A stretch of 64,000 nucleotides of DNA, taken from assembly GCA_047967505.1 (NCBI GenBank), contig CM106539.1. One strand, written 5' to 3'. This document shows, in pieces, positions 42,830-55,500 of this stretch; the stretch's first letter is position 1, and each line of letters begins with the position of its first letter. Origin of the DNA: Dipteris shenzhenensis (Eukaryota; Polypodiophyta; Polypodiopsida; Gleicheniales). The position numbers were made by a program, and so were the translations under genes. A model generated the notes under the pieces. It was not told where the DNA came from and searched no databases. It saw nothing but the letters and a program-made list of their open reading frames with translations.

Positions 42830-45800
42830 ATGGCGTCTGATTCTCTTTCACAGATTGTCACCGAAAAGCTTGACAAGAACAACTTCCAAGCATGGAAGTT
42901 TAGAATGACGAATTTCCTTATGGGAAAAGGCTATTAGGAGTTCATTACAGGAAATGAAGAAGAACCAGTTCTTCCTAATGTTCCCAATCAATAGGAAATG
43001 CAGGCATTTAAAGGATGGCATGAGAGAGCTAGAAAAGTTATGTACTGGTTGTCTATCAGTATTTTGGATTCTATGATTGTGCATATTTAGGATGCAAGTA
43101 CGCTAAAGGAGGCATGGGATACTTTGGCAAAAATGTACAGCACAAATACGCAAGCCAGGAAAATGCAGCTCAAGCAGGAGTTGCACAATATGTAGAGAGA
43201 AAATATGAGCATCAATGACTACCACATGAAGGTGAAGAAAATTGCAGATGCACTTGCTTCCATTGGGTCACCAGTGGAAGATGATGATTTAGTTTCTGTG
43301 ACCTTGAATGGTCTAGGAAAGGATTATGCACAGTTCCGGACATCCATTGCCGTCCGTGAAAAATTTCCTGATTTTGAGGAGTTTTTTACTCTTCTAATTT
43401 CTGAAAAGCAGAGAAATGGTGGTGCATCTTCTTCAGGAGGAACTTCAAAAGAAACTGTTTTCTACTCAAATGCTGGAAGAGGTAGAGGCAGAGGTAGAGG
43501 AGGCCGATCTGGAGGCCATGGTAGAAATCAGAATATGTAGCAAGCTCAAGAAAACCAGTCCTTTGGAGGAGGACGTGGTAACTCTAGAGGCAAGGGGAGC
43601 CAAAGAGGTCGTGGTGGATGGTAGAGAGGCCAAAATGCAAACAGCAATGTTGAATGCTACTACTGTGGTAAAATGGGTCATATGGCTAAAGACTGCTACA
43701 AAAAGCAGAATGACATTATGAATGGAAAATTGTAGCAAGGCAATTGTGCATCCTCTAGTAGATAGGGTGATCACAGAAATGAGCATTTATTTATGGTGCA
43801 GCACGTGACCAATTCTGTGACAAGTGCAAAAGAAAGCAATGATGTGTGGTATGTTGACTCAGGTGCATCAAACCACATGACAGGTCATGCAGAATGGATG
43901 CAAGATGCAAGGAAAATGGAAAGACCAGGATTTGTGGAGACTGGTGATGATACTGCACATCCTATTGTGCAGATTGGTAAAATTCCTTTGTCTATGCAGG
44001 ATGGGAAAAAGAAATACCTGTGTGATGTATTTCATGTCCTGAATATCACTAAGAACCTGGTTTCTGTTGGTCAAATGGTTGAGCAGGGCTTGCAGGTCAG
44101 ATTTAATCCTCATGGATGCTTTGTTGAGGATATGAAAAATAACGGTCGCTTGATAGCAAAAGGAAAGAAGAAGGGCAGGATGTTTACGTTGGATGCGGAC
44201 ATGCCTGAATTGAGTGCAACAATGTTTGCACATGGGACCAATGTAGTTGCAAATATTGATATCTGGCATAAATGCATTGGTCATGTTAATGTACAGCGAC
44301 TTAAATCAATCTAGGCCCAAAATATTGTTGCAAGATTGCCTAAATTCAAGGTTGCAGAAATGCATAAGGTATGTGAAGCCTGTCAATTTGGAAAATAGGC
44401 AAGGAAACCATTTCCTAGACATGTTCAAGAGAGTAAGAAGCCATTGGAATTAATCCACTCTGATGTGTGGACTACTAAAGCTGCATCTATTGGAGGCTGT
44501 CATTATTTTGTCACTTTTATTGACATCTGACTACATCAGAAAAGTTTGGGTGCATTTTATGAAAAACAAAAGTGAAGTGTTTGGGCATTTCAAAGCTTTT
44601 AAAGCTATGGTTGAAAAAGAAACAGGCCTACAAATAAAATGCCTAAGGTCAGATGGAGGGGGAGAGTACCTCTCAAATGAGTTTGCAAGGTTCCTGCAAG
44701 AGCATGGCATAAAGCAACAATATTCATGCAGTCATACCCCACAGCAAAATGGACTTGCAGAAAGGAAAAACATGCATATTGAAGAGGTATTTCGGGCCAT
44801 GCTAAATGAAAAAGACCTACCAGATTATTATTGGGCTGAAGCAGTTGCTACAACAGTTTACATAATGAATAAGACTCCCACTGTAGCAATACATGGCATG
44901 ACACCAGAGGAGATGTATACTGGTAGGAAACCAGATATTTCTCATTTGAAAATTTTTGGTTGCATTGCCTATGTTCATGTGCCAGATGAGTTGAGGTCCA
45001 AGTTGGATCCAAAAGCTGAGATGTGCATCTTTATTGGTTATTCTCTGCAGCAGAAAGGGTATAGATGCTATAACCCTTCTACTCATAAGTTTACAGTGAG
45101 TAGAGATGTTGTTTTTGATGAGATGAGCAGTTGGTATAAACCAGTAAATGTAATTGATGATGTAGATGCATAAAATGATAATGCTGCATAGAATTTACAG
45201 CAGCAATCACAAAATATTAGTGGACCTATAGTGTCCTCTAGCAGGGGTTCACATACTTCGCCATGGACAGGCAGATTGAGATCAGGAGAATCTCCTCAAA
45301 GCAATGCAGATAGTGGTATGTAGGTATCACGAAAAGGAAAAGAGAAGGTAGATCAGCCCATGTTTGATGTGAATGCAGGTTACTCTTATGTGGATGGTGA
45401 ATCTAGTGGCTCAGAACAGAGCCTTGATGATGAGTTGGGTATTCCTTTTGTTGTTACACCTAGAGTAAGGAAGACCAGGGATGTTTTGAGAGCACCTGGA
45501 AGTGAGCCTATTTTGCGCAGGTCTACCAGAGCTAGGTATCATGTGGATAGGCTGAAATATGATGGATTTACAGCCATTCACTATGCCTATATGGTCAAAG
45601 TGATACAGGAACCAGAACCCACTTCTTTTGAGCAAGCCATGGGAAAAGAAAAATGGGAGAAAGCCATGGATGAAGAAATGGATGCCTTGGAAGCAAATGC
45701 TACATGGGAATTGGTGCCTTTGCCTAAAGACAAGAGTGCAATTGGCTATAAGTGGGTTTATAAGGTGAAGCACAATGCAGATGGTTCTGTGAATAGATAC

Positions 45801-47121
45801 AAGGCAAGATTAGTTGTCAAGGGGTATGCACAGACATATGGCATTGATTATGAAGAAACATTCAGTCCGGTTGCAAGGATGGCAACCGTAAGAGCAGTCA
45901 TTGCTATGGCTGCATCAAAGGGATGATCTTTACATCAGATGGATGTAAAGAATGCCTTCTTGCATGGTGATTTGCAAGAAGAGGTCTTTATGGAACAGCC
46001 ACAAGGTTATGTTCATGCTGTTCTATTTGCAGGTTGAAGAAAGCCTTGTATGGCTTGAAGCAAGCACCTAGAGCATGGTCTGACAAGATAGGACAGTATC
46101 TTGTCACTATTGGCTTTCAGATTTCCAAGGGAGATTTCTCACTTTATGTGAGAAAAATAGAGAAAGGTATTATGTTGCTTGTCATTTATGTTGATGATTT
46201 GATCATCACAGGTGATAGTGATGAAGATGTCCTTCATGTGAAAATGCTATTGAAGCAGAAGTTTGAGATGAAAGATTTGGGAGAGCTGTGTTATTTCTTG
46301 GGCATTGAGGTGATTAGATCACCAAGTGGGATACGGCTCTTGCAGAGGTAGTATGGATTGGACATGATGTCCAAATACGGGATGACAGGCTGTAAGCCTA
46401 TTTCAGCTCTTTTGGAGCAGAATGTGAAGCTGAGCGCAGATGCAGGTGAGCTTCTAGAAGACCCTACTATGTACAGATGCATAGTAGGAAGTTTGATTTA
46501 TATGACTATTACCAGGCCAGATTTGAGCTATGCTGTTGGATTGGTAAGTCAGTTTATGCAGGCTCCAAGGAAACCGCATTTGGATGTGGCTAGACGCATA
46601 CTCAGGCATGTAAAGTCCACATTGCAGTATGGACTATTTTATGAGACTGGGGTTTAGAAACAATTGCATGGATACACTGATGTTGATTGGGCTGGTAGTA
46701 TTTCTGATAGACGATCTACCAGTGGATATGTGTTCTCTTTTGGGAGTGTTGCAGTCACTTGGAGCAGCAAGAAACAGCCTACAGTTGCCTTGTCGAGCAC
46801 AGAGGCTGAGTACAGGGGTGCAACAATGGCTGCATGTGAGGTAGCTTAGTTGCATAACTACTTTATGATATGCATCAGTCTACAGATGGGCCAATTGTCA
46901 TTTATTGTGACAACATGAGTAGTATACACTTGGCAAATAACCCGGTCTATCATACTAGAACAAAGCACATTGAGGTGCATTATCACTATGTGCAGGAGAA
47001 GGTTTTACTAGGTCTTATTAATCTAGTTTATGTCAGCACAGAGGATCAGGTAGCTGACATATTTACGAAGGCATTGGGTGCAAAGAAGCTGCGCAAGTTC
47101 AGAGACGTGCTTGGTGTGTAG
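42830..47121 (+). pseudogene. Copia-1 gag-pol, degraded
   Basis: It begins MASDSLSQIVTEKLDKNNFQ. Gag covers 42830-43640 with a Gly/Arg-rich tail and the CCHC knuckle CYYCGKMGHMAKDC near 43650. Protease has WYVDSGASNHMTG near 43850. Integrase shows HKCIGH, CEACQFG, TFID, LRSDGGGEY (44644) and the catalytic Glu in GLAERKN (44752). RT begins near 45650 and has YVDDLI near 46190. RNase H has DVDWAGS and [10 protein letters not shown]. At least 16 in-frame stops interrupt it, nearly all TAG where relatives have Gln or Trp. Frameshifts lie near 44523 and 46030. The true product would be a ~1400-residue polyprotein. Confidence 0.92.
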
Positions 47122-47147
47122 GAATTAGGATTGAGCTCGAGGGGGAG

Positions 47148-47499
47148 TGTTGAGATATCGAGCTCCTCTCGTGATATGCCAGGGTGACCATTGTGCATTT
47201 ATGTCACCGACTTGTTAGCTGCAGATGCAGTTGGTACACCGCCCATGAATAATAGCTGGATGACAGCTATCCTTATGTACTCTAGTTCATGGCTCAGTTA
47301 GTATGCCACCTTAGTTAGTTGAGTTTGGTTTGAGACCCACATATAGGGTTCTTCTATTTTTTTGTACTAGAGTTCTTTTGGCTTTCACAACTAAGAAGAG
47401 GAAAACTGTTTTCATCCTTCACCTTTGTGTGTATTCCCCCATTGTGTATGTGAGAAAGCCGGAAGTGAGACTCCTTCCTTATCTCCCACTATCTTCACA
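47148..47499 (+). repeat. Copia-1 3' LTR
   Basis: 352 bases, same ends as the 5' LTR, about 95 percent identical to it. Confidence 0.95.
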
Positions 47500-47504
47500 T
47501 GAGG

Positions 47505-50094
47505 CTGCCATTTGCATCATTGACCCTTTGGAAGGCCAACCTAACCTTCATGAGGTGCTCCTTTGGTGCCAAGAATATACAAGAATCATCTAAAAACACC
47601 TCCAAGAAAACCCCCAAATATGGAGCAAACACCATTTGCATAAATCTTTGAAAGGTAGCAGGAGCATTCGTGAGGCCAAATGGAATTACTTTGAATGCAA
47701 CCGTCCCCCAGAGTGTGGCAAATGTGGTTTTAAGCACATCCTCCTTAGCAATTCTAATTTGATAAAATGTGAAGTAACCATGACAGAAAGTATACATCTC
47801 ATGACCACTTACCTTCTCAAGAATGAGGTCTTGAAAGGGAAGAGGATGATGGTCCCTCTTGGTGGCCGCATTGAGTTTCTTATAGTTGATGTAGACCCAC
47901 CACTTGTTGTTTTTCTTTGGGGTGACTACCACTAGCGAAACCCATTCAATATTATGAACCGGAACAATAAACCCAGCTTCTACAAGTTTTTGCAACTCTA
48001 AGCGCAAAGCATTGGTTTGTAGGGGCCCTAATCTCCGATACTTCTGAGCCACGGGCTTCACATCAGGCTTTAGCTCTATCTTGTGCTTTATGGCAGTCAC
48101 ATGGCAAAGGTGATGGTAGCTAGTTGTGAAGAGGTTGGGGAAATCTTTGAGCATTTCTAGGAACTCATCTTTCTCACTTGGAGTGAGGTATGGGGAAAGC
48201 ATAGATTCAAGCTATTGAGGACTAGCTGTTACCTTTTCTGTAGGTGGCGGGGTCGGAGACACCCCCATCATGTAAACTTCCTCCTCTGAGAACTCCTCCC
48301 CCCGTCTAATTCTTCCATTGATTCAGACAGCGAGGATGAGAGAGTATCACTGTCTTGCTCCTCTTCTTCTTCTAGTTCAGTGGCACCTGGTTGCACCAGG
48401 ATCTTCTCCTTAGAAGCAATAAAAGACATGTGTCCTGACTTCCAATAGATGACTGCATCACTCTGTCTCAACCATGGTCTCTCGAGTATGGCTAGGTAAC
48501 TCCTGCTTGTATCTTCGATGTCCACTACATAGAAATTGAAGGTGGTGGTTAACCCATTGATAGTGATGGGCAAATCCTCAATGACTCCTAGGGGTGGTGA
48601 GTCGTCAACCATTTGCTACCTTGATTCGAGTGGAGGAACGCCTTGTGCATTTCAAATTCAATTTCTTCATGATACGTGGCACCATGATATTACATGCAAC
48701 TCCCCCATCGACACACACACTTTTGACATGGCAATTATCTATGATGACATCTACTTTATGCAGGTGCTGATCAATTTCTTCATAGATAGAAGAAACCTCT
48801 CGTACCTTTTCCTTTTTCTTGCTCCTCCTTATTGAGAGCCCTTGCTGTAGCTCACTCTCACCTTAGGGCTTAATGCTATTAGTTGAGGAAGCGTGATGCT
48901 CAAAGATCGATGAGCAAGGTCCTGAACGACCAAATAGTCCTCTTGCCACGAGCCAATGGGAAAATGCGAGGGTGACCACTTACTCCTGCGAGATCTTTTA
49001 GTCTTCTCTATTGGTGGGTCTACTGTCTCAGCATCTGAGGGCTCTGAGAAGGACACCTTCTTCTTGAAGCGGCCCGTTTGGAGAGGGGTCCGAGGTGGTA
49101 CGACTTCTTTTCCCAAGGTCAAGAATCTCTACGTCAGAATCCTCGGTGCCTAGTTTACTTAGAAGATTCACCCTTGGAATATTGGGGCATTCCATGCGAT
49201 AATGACCCTTCTGGTGGCACTCATAGCACACAACATTGGCATGTTCTCTTGGAGGGTGATTGGCTTGATTTCTGATGCCCACCATCTTAAGCCAAAGATC
49301 ATTCAGGGCCTTGGCTAGGTTATTAACTCCGAGTTCTTTAACAGGAGGGGCCAGGGGAGTAGGAAGGAGGGGGGCTCGTGGGCAAGGCTGGGGAAATCTT
49401 CTAGGTGGAGGTTGAGGATATACTCCTTGTTGAGGGTAAGCATCTAAGGGAGGACCATACATTTGAGGTGGAGGCGGTGGACACATCCCTGATGGGGGGT
49501 GGGGGTATGCCCTTGAGTTGGACCCCCCAGGTTGTTGTTGCAAGAATTGAGGGGGTTGTGGAGGGACAATCGTCTTCTTTGAAGCGATTGAACTTTATCA
49601 AAATTTTGAGCAATCTCATGTGCTAGCACCATGGTTTCTGGATTCTCCCATTTAAGCTTGAGGCGGAATTCATCACTTGCTCCTGCTACAAGGTAGCCCA
49701 GCATATGCTGAGTCATTCCAGCTCAAAATTCGGCGTTTTCCTCCTGCGTGGCAATTAAACGGTCCAAGAGCATGGTTGCTCGATCCACATATCGACACGC
49801 CATCTCACCTTCAGACTGCTTCAGGTTTGCCACCTGTAGGTACACATTCTCTAGCTCCTCTTCTTTGCCAAAATACTCGATCATAGCTCCTATCAACCTT
49901 AGTCAACTTTGGTGAATGTCTTCAGCTTGCTTCTCATACCACACTTGAGCCAAACCCTCTAGAAATGTGGGAAGAACCAAAAACCATCTATCTTCAGTAA
50001 GAAAGTTGAGAGAAACACAACGGCGCTTGAAGGCCACAAGATACTCATTTGGATTTTCTTCCATCCAACCACAAAACACGGGAATGTCAGCCAT
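47505..50094 (-). pseudogene. Gypsy-1 gag, protease and proximal RT
   Basis: On the minus strand gag starts at about 50094 (MADIPVFCGWMEENPNEYLV) and runs to a Pro/Gln-rich region. The CCHC knuckle CYECHQKGHYRMEC lies near 49190. The protease region spans about 48720-48270 (a DGGVACNIM-type active site, then LAILERPWLRQSDAV). The RT runs from 48202 to 47505 with VYINYKKLNAATKRDHHPLP, GLTNAPATFQRF and VFLDDSCIF. It ends at the copia-1 target site and resumes across copia-1 and gypsy-A at 32220. Stops and frameshifts separate the pieces. Confidence 0.85.
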
Positions 50095-50321
50095 GCTTGG
50101 AAGATGGAAAAGAGAGAGACGAAATGAGGCTTATCTATTGGCAAACAATGGAAAGAGGTAGCTTGAACTGAAAATCAAGTGAAGATACATCTACAAAGCA
50201 CACATAGGCATGGTAGGGTGTGACTGGTGTATTGTGAAATATTATATGGGAAGAATCTTCAGCATAGAATAGCTCATAGACAATCTTAAAAGGACCAACC
50301 CTCATGATATTGCATCCATCT

Positions 50322-50486
50322 TTACAAGCAAGGGTTAGAGACATGGCGCTGCATGAGGTTGTTCATCAAGGCAAACAAGAATGCCATGACAAATGTCAAT
50401 AGTTGGAGAGCTTGCACATCACCTTCAGCTTCTTCCAGTTGTTGTAGTTGCCATGCTATTTCTTCAAGGGGTGTGCGGTTTGCCAT
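50322..50486 (-). CDS. Small conserved 54-residue frame in gypsy-1 leader
   Basis: It begins with ATG (50484-50486): MANRTPLEEIAWQLQQLEEA, then an acidic EGD segment, a hydrophobic stretch (LLTFVMAFLFALMNNLM) long enough to span a membrane, and a stop at 50322-50324. A decayed homologue lies at 24852-25018. Overlapping it in another frame is a Cys/His segment (CKECKGCGHHETKCWVYLI) that ends just after the ATG. Length and stop are conserved between the two copies, which favours a real peptide of a retroelement family over chance, but function and expression are unknown. Confidence 0.4.
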   Translation of the reverse strand: MANRTPLEEIAWQLQQLEEAEGDVQALQLLTFVMAFLFALMNNLMQRHVSNPCL

Positions 50487-50639
50487 CCTTCTTTTGTGCA
50501 ATGTCCTTAAGGACCTTTCTGATGATCTTCCAAAGTCGGTAAACTCGTATCAAATATACCCAACACTTAGTTTCATGATGACCACAACCTTTGCATTCCT
50601 TACAAATGATCACGCTCATTCATAGCTTGTAGCTTTGTT

Positions 50640-51730
50640 GGGGCTGTGCTTCCACTCGCTTCATCCATGATTGAAGTACAAGCTTCACGCGCCAAGAAAT
50701 CAGCAACTATACTTTGAGTTCGCGGGATATGCTGAATTTTTACCTCTTCAAATTGTTGGCAAACCTCCAATGCTTGTTGATGTCATGGAACCAAGCCTTC
50801 ACTCCGCACCTTCCACCTTCCACTAACTTGTTCACATATGAGTTGAGAATCTCCTTGCACCTCAAGTTGCTTGATGCGATGTTCTTGCGCCTTTTGTAGC
50901 CCAAAAATGAGTGCCGAGTACTCAGCTTGGTTGCAAGTACTTGCTGGTGCAGACTTGCTATAACAATACACCTCACCCCCTAGTGAAGTGAGCTTCACAC
51001 CCACACCAATAACCTTGGACGAAGGTTTGTATGCACCGTCAAATTGGAGGAGCCAAGATGTCATCACACCAAGACTAAAATCCGGACATCCCAAGTTTCT
51101 CGGTAGTCCAAGATAGGTAGAAGGAGAGGGTGGGGAGAATTCAATACTTGAGCAAGATGTTCAACACCAAATAAACTTGCAATCCTTTGTTCATAGTTTA
51201 TCTTTAGACCGAAAAGAATTACAACTTGAAGCTCAAAATGAGGCAGAAAAGGTTGATTAGGTACAAAGAGATTCCTTGGTCGAAACATTACCAACCATAC
51301 CCGAGCCCTAGAAACCTTTGTAGTGAGATCGAGAAGAAATCATTCAAGACGAGCTTATCCACAGGAATTAATAAGCAGATGCACCAAATCTCCCCCCAAG
51401 CTTGGGGAGCATCCCACCCTTCGAAGAATGTCACCCTTTTAATTACCTCGATGCAACAAGTAGCTCAATCACCGCACAATGAGTAGAATTGAAATCAAAG
51501 TCCTCCCAGTGTATCACTAGTTCTTCACCTTGAATCATCCATGGTGTATCATCCCATCCGTCGTCTTTTTGAACAATGCATTGTACAATCTGTTGTTGAA
51601 GGTCGACATGAAGATCAAGAAAAAGATCTCGCCAATTAGTAGCCGTAATGGGCAGAGGATCAAGCACCAAATCGTTGAACTTGTTGAGAAGTGACAAATA
51701 TCCACCCTCATGTGGCGTGTATCCAAGAAG
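50640..51730 (-). pseudogene. RNase H-containing frame upstream of gypsy-1 gag
   Basis: Minus strand 51094-50640 reads a plant-type RNase H: LLQFDGAYKPSSKVIGVGVK, NQAEYSALIFGLQKAQEHRI, QLEVQGDSQLICEQVSGRWK and, after a single TGA, IQHIPRTQSIVADFLAREA. This holds the D..E..D..D pattern of the extra RNase H seen in dual-RNase-H gypsy elements. Upstream, 51726-51443 encodes an acidic domain with LFLDLHVDLQQQIVQCIVQK and GEELVIHWEDFDFNSTHCAV that I cannot name. The frame lies between the 5' LTR and gag of gypsy-1, not inside pol. It may be a leader gene of the element or older captured sequence. Confidence 0.65.
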
Positions 51731-51811
51731 TGAACTTGAAAAAGTTTAGAATCTACAATCTAGTATCAGATATGAATAGAGCACATGAAATGAAGTACTT
51801 TTGCTTTTTAC

Positions 51812-52441
51812 TGTTAGATATGCTCAATGCCCCACCCTCCTGGTAACCACCAGTGGTCAAAGGTGCTCAAGTTGTAAGGCCCCCATATGAGGAGAAGCCA
51901 TGTGTGAGCTCGGGACACTGGATGGTGGATCCTGACTTGCATGTCAGATAAGGTCTATCAATGAGATTGTTGACAGTAGAAAGGTGATTGTGTGGGGTCC
52001 CAGAGGGGCTAGCAGCCCCCCTGGTGGGGGTTCGGGGGCGGGAGCCCTCGAGGCGATAGTATAGGGAATATTTCTTGAATATTCCATGGATGACTAGTCG
52101 GTTCCACCGACTAGGTTGACTGGTCGGCTCCACCGACTAGGTCGACTGGTAGACTCCACCGACTACGTTGATCCAACTATTGCCCTCATAGCTATAAAGA
52201 GGCGACCTCCCCAATCCATTGTATTAGATCAATTCAGATCAGATCAAATCTTCCAGCTAGTAGCACTTCACCTAGTATCTGTCTAGATCGCCATCTAAGC
52301 TCCACTATGGGAGTGCACAAGTGGATGGAGCCATCATTTGTACTACATCAGTATTGAAGGAAAAGTTTGTTCCTCTCCAGTTTGCTGTGTACTCTCTATT
52401 CTTTGTTCAGTTTTTGTTCTGTGGCACCGTGTAATTTAACA
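51812..52441 (+). repeat. Copia-2 5' LTR with 26-base tandem repeats
   Basis: TGTTAGATATGC...GTAATTTAACA. Three 26-base units (52092, 52118, 52144) carry the CCGACTAG / CTAGTCGG palindromic halves. A TATA box (AGCTATAAAGAGGCG, about 52189-52203) follows about 30 bases later, with a likely start site near 52225. Confidence 0.9.
52189..52203 (+). promoter_or_regulatory. Copia-2 LTR TATA box
   Basis: CTATAAAGAGGCGACCTCCCC is retained in both LTRs (the second near 57075), which supports promoter use. Confidence 0.7.
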
Positions 52442-52453
52442 TGGTATCAGAGC
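52442..52453 (+). promoter_or_regulatory. Copia-2 primer binding site (initiator Met tRNA)
   Basis: TGGTATCAGAGC directly after the LTR. Confidence 0.95.
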
Positions 52454-52515
52454 CCGGGAGGCTCTAAGGATTGAAGAATAGAAGAGAGGCGAGGGCTTCA
52501 ATAGCATACGGAGTG

Positions 52516-55500
52516 ATGGCAACAGGAAGCGGCTCAACAGGAAGCGGCTCAAGTGCAGCAGCTGCTGCTGCACCAACAATCCAGGCCTTGAGGATTCGCC
52601 CACCAGCCTTCACTAAAGGAAAGCTAGATGGTACGAACTACACTATGTGGAAGGTTAAAATTATTGCTATTCTGGATTCATATGAGCTTCTGGAGACAGT
52701 ATTGGTGATTGACCCAGAACCACAAGGAACCCCCGCAGCAAATCCGGGGAGTACGATACCTCCTAATGTTGACCTTCTACGAGCTTGGAAATGTAGGAAC
52801 GTAGATGCTCTGTGTGCCCTAGTTACAAGTACTACTGATAGTGTTTTGACCTTGATTCTGCATACATCTAAGGCAATTGTGGCTTTGAACATATTGAAGA
52901 GTCAGTATGAGACACGAAATCAGACAAGGATCCAGAACTTGGAGAATCAGCTTGTAGCTGAGAAGTTTAATGAAGGAGAGACAGCGGAGGTGTTCATAAC
53001 CCGAATCAAAAATCTATGTGACCAAATGGCTGGTGCTGGGATACAAAAGACTAGCGAAGAGCTAGCTCGGTGGTGTCTCTGGATATGTCCACCAACGTTT
53101 GATGGACTAGTAACAGCGCTTAACACTCAGGTGAGACCCCAACCATTGTCATTTGAGGAGTTTTGTGCTTTACTTATGGAGGAGAAATTGAGGCTTAAAG
53201 CTCAAGATGGAGGCGGCAATGGGGATGCTGCTTTCTCTGCCACTACGAAAGGCAAAGGTGGTTCCTCCACCAAAGGTGAGTCCTCTACTAGTGGTGAAAA
53301 AAAGAAGAAGGGCAGCAAGAAGAAGTTCCATGGAGAATGCTTCTACTGCAAAAAGAAGGGCCATATGATTGCAGATTGCCGGGTCAAGAAAGCAGATGAA
53401 AAGAATGGTATCTTGAAGAAGACAGATAAGCGGAAAGAGACAGCTAACACAGCGGAAGTAGAGTTGGATCTATTTTTGGCCATTGAGGAAGAGTGTTCCT
53501 CAATTCAAGAAGCTTCAACCACTAATTCATGGGTGTTGGATAGTGGTGCCTCTCGTCACATGACCTGCAAGAAGGGTCTATATTGTTCCATGCAGCCTCT
53601 ACAGGAACCCATCACCATGACGGTTGGTAATAACGCAAAATGCCCTGTTGAGGGTACAGGTACGGTTTCATTTGTTTCTGTGAATGGAGATGTTAAGAAA
53701 CTATCTAATGTGCTGTATGTTCCACAAATCAAGAGAAATTTGCTATTAGTTGCTTCCATAACCGACCTTGACCATGAGGTGAGGTTCAACAAGAAAGGAG
53801 CAAAAATTCTGGATAGTGTAGGCAATCTTGTTGGCACAGGAGTAAGGAGGAACAACCTGTATGAGCTAAGTGCTCTTATAGCCACTGTTGGAGTGGGCAC
53901 AAGTAAAGCAGATTTTGGCATGAAAGATTCGGCCACATCAGATTTGCAGTGCTGAAGGAGATGCAGAAGCAAGGTATGCTTGCTCACTTACCTGCAGTCA
54001 CAGAAATCAAAGAACGATGTGAAGCTTGCATGATGGGCAAGCAACAAAGAAAGGCATTCCCACAAGAAAGCAAGAATAGAGCAAACGCTCCTCTAGAGTT
54101 GGTGCATGTTGACTTGTGTGGTAAGATGCCTACACAGGCCTTGGGGTGATCTTCCTATTTTTTATTGATTGTCGACGACTATAGTAGGAAGATGTGGGTG
54201 TACTTTCTTCGTGAAAAGGCTCAAGCTTTTGGTAAATTTAAAGAATGGCTATAGCTTGTTGAAAATGAAACCGGGAGAAAAGTGAAGAAAATGAGATCAG
54301 ATGGTGGTGGTGAGTTTGTTTCTATAGAGTTTGGAGATTTTTGCAAGAGCAAAGGGATCAAGCGACAAACGATGACACCACATATGCCTCATCAAAATTT
54401 GGTTGTTGAACGCCAAATGCAGACCACGGTGGAGATGGGGAGGTGTATGTTGAAAGGTATTGGACTGCCAAACCACTTTTGGGCTGAGGCTGTCAATACT
54501 GCAGTTTACATCCTTAATCATAGCTATACAAAGGCACTCAAAGGTAAAACACCACATGAGGCCTACAGCGGTAAGAAGCCATTTGTGTCCCGCTTTAGAA
54601 TGTTTGGGTGTGAATGCTATGCACATGTACTAGAGAAAGAGAGAAACAAGCTACAACCAAAAAGCACCAAATGTATCTTCTTGGGATATTGTGATGAGAA
54701 GAAAGACTATAAGTTTTATGACCAAGAGGCAAAGAAGATCATAGCGAGCCGCGATGTGGTGTTCAGGGAGTAGCCACATGCAGTGGATGTAGACAAGAGC
54801 TCTTCCACTTTATCATCAAGCGAAGAGGTAATTCACCATGGACTTGTCCCAAGAGCTATAAAGGAGGAGGAAATATTAGATGATGAAGGTATAAGTCACC
54901 AACCTGTTGTTACACCACCGAAAAAGCCATTGCTACGATGGGTAAGGCAGCTCTACAACCATGATAACCAGATGCCTATGTAAGTTGAGCAACATGAAGA
55001 TGGACCAAGGCGGTCTCAGATAATCGAGGAGCAAAGGACGGCTTCTGCTCACATAGTCAATATGGCCTTGATGGCTAAGATTATTGCAGAAGTAAAGGAG
55101 CCTACGAGTTTGGAGGAAGCACTTGCAAACCGAGATTGGAAAAATGCTATGCAAGTAGAATATGACAGCATCATGAAGAATGAAACTTGGGAGCTGGTAG
55201 ATCGACCACCTAACAGAAAGGTTATTGGCACCAAGTGGGTTTGGAAGGTAAAGTACAAGGCTGATGGGACTTTGGAAAAGTACAAAACTAGATTGGTTGC
55301 ACAAGGATTTTCGTAGGTTGAATGGTTTGATTTTCAGGAATCTTTCACTCCGACTTCCAGAATGACCACTATTCACACAGTACTATCGGTGGCTACTCAT
55401 AAAAAGTGGTCAGTTTATCAAATGGATGTTAAATCAGCATTCTTGAATGGTGACCTCAAGGAGGAGGTGTATGTGGCTCAGCCACTTGGGTTTGAGGCCC

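Larger units (their letters stand above)
41935..47499 (+). mobile_element. Copia-1: Ty1/copia element riddled with TAG stops
   Basis: The element is 5565 bases with the target duplication TGAGG at 41930-41934 and 47500-47504. LTRs of 352 bases (41935-42286 and 47148-47499) differ at about 18 positions, so it is older than gypsy-A. The initiator-Met primer site TGGTATCAGAGC sits at 42287-42298 and the polypurine tract GAGGGGGAG directly before 47148. It lies only 50 bases from gypsy-A in the same RT frame of gypsy-1. Confidence 0.95.
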
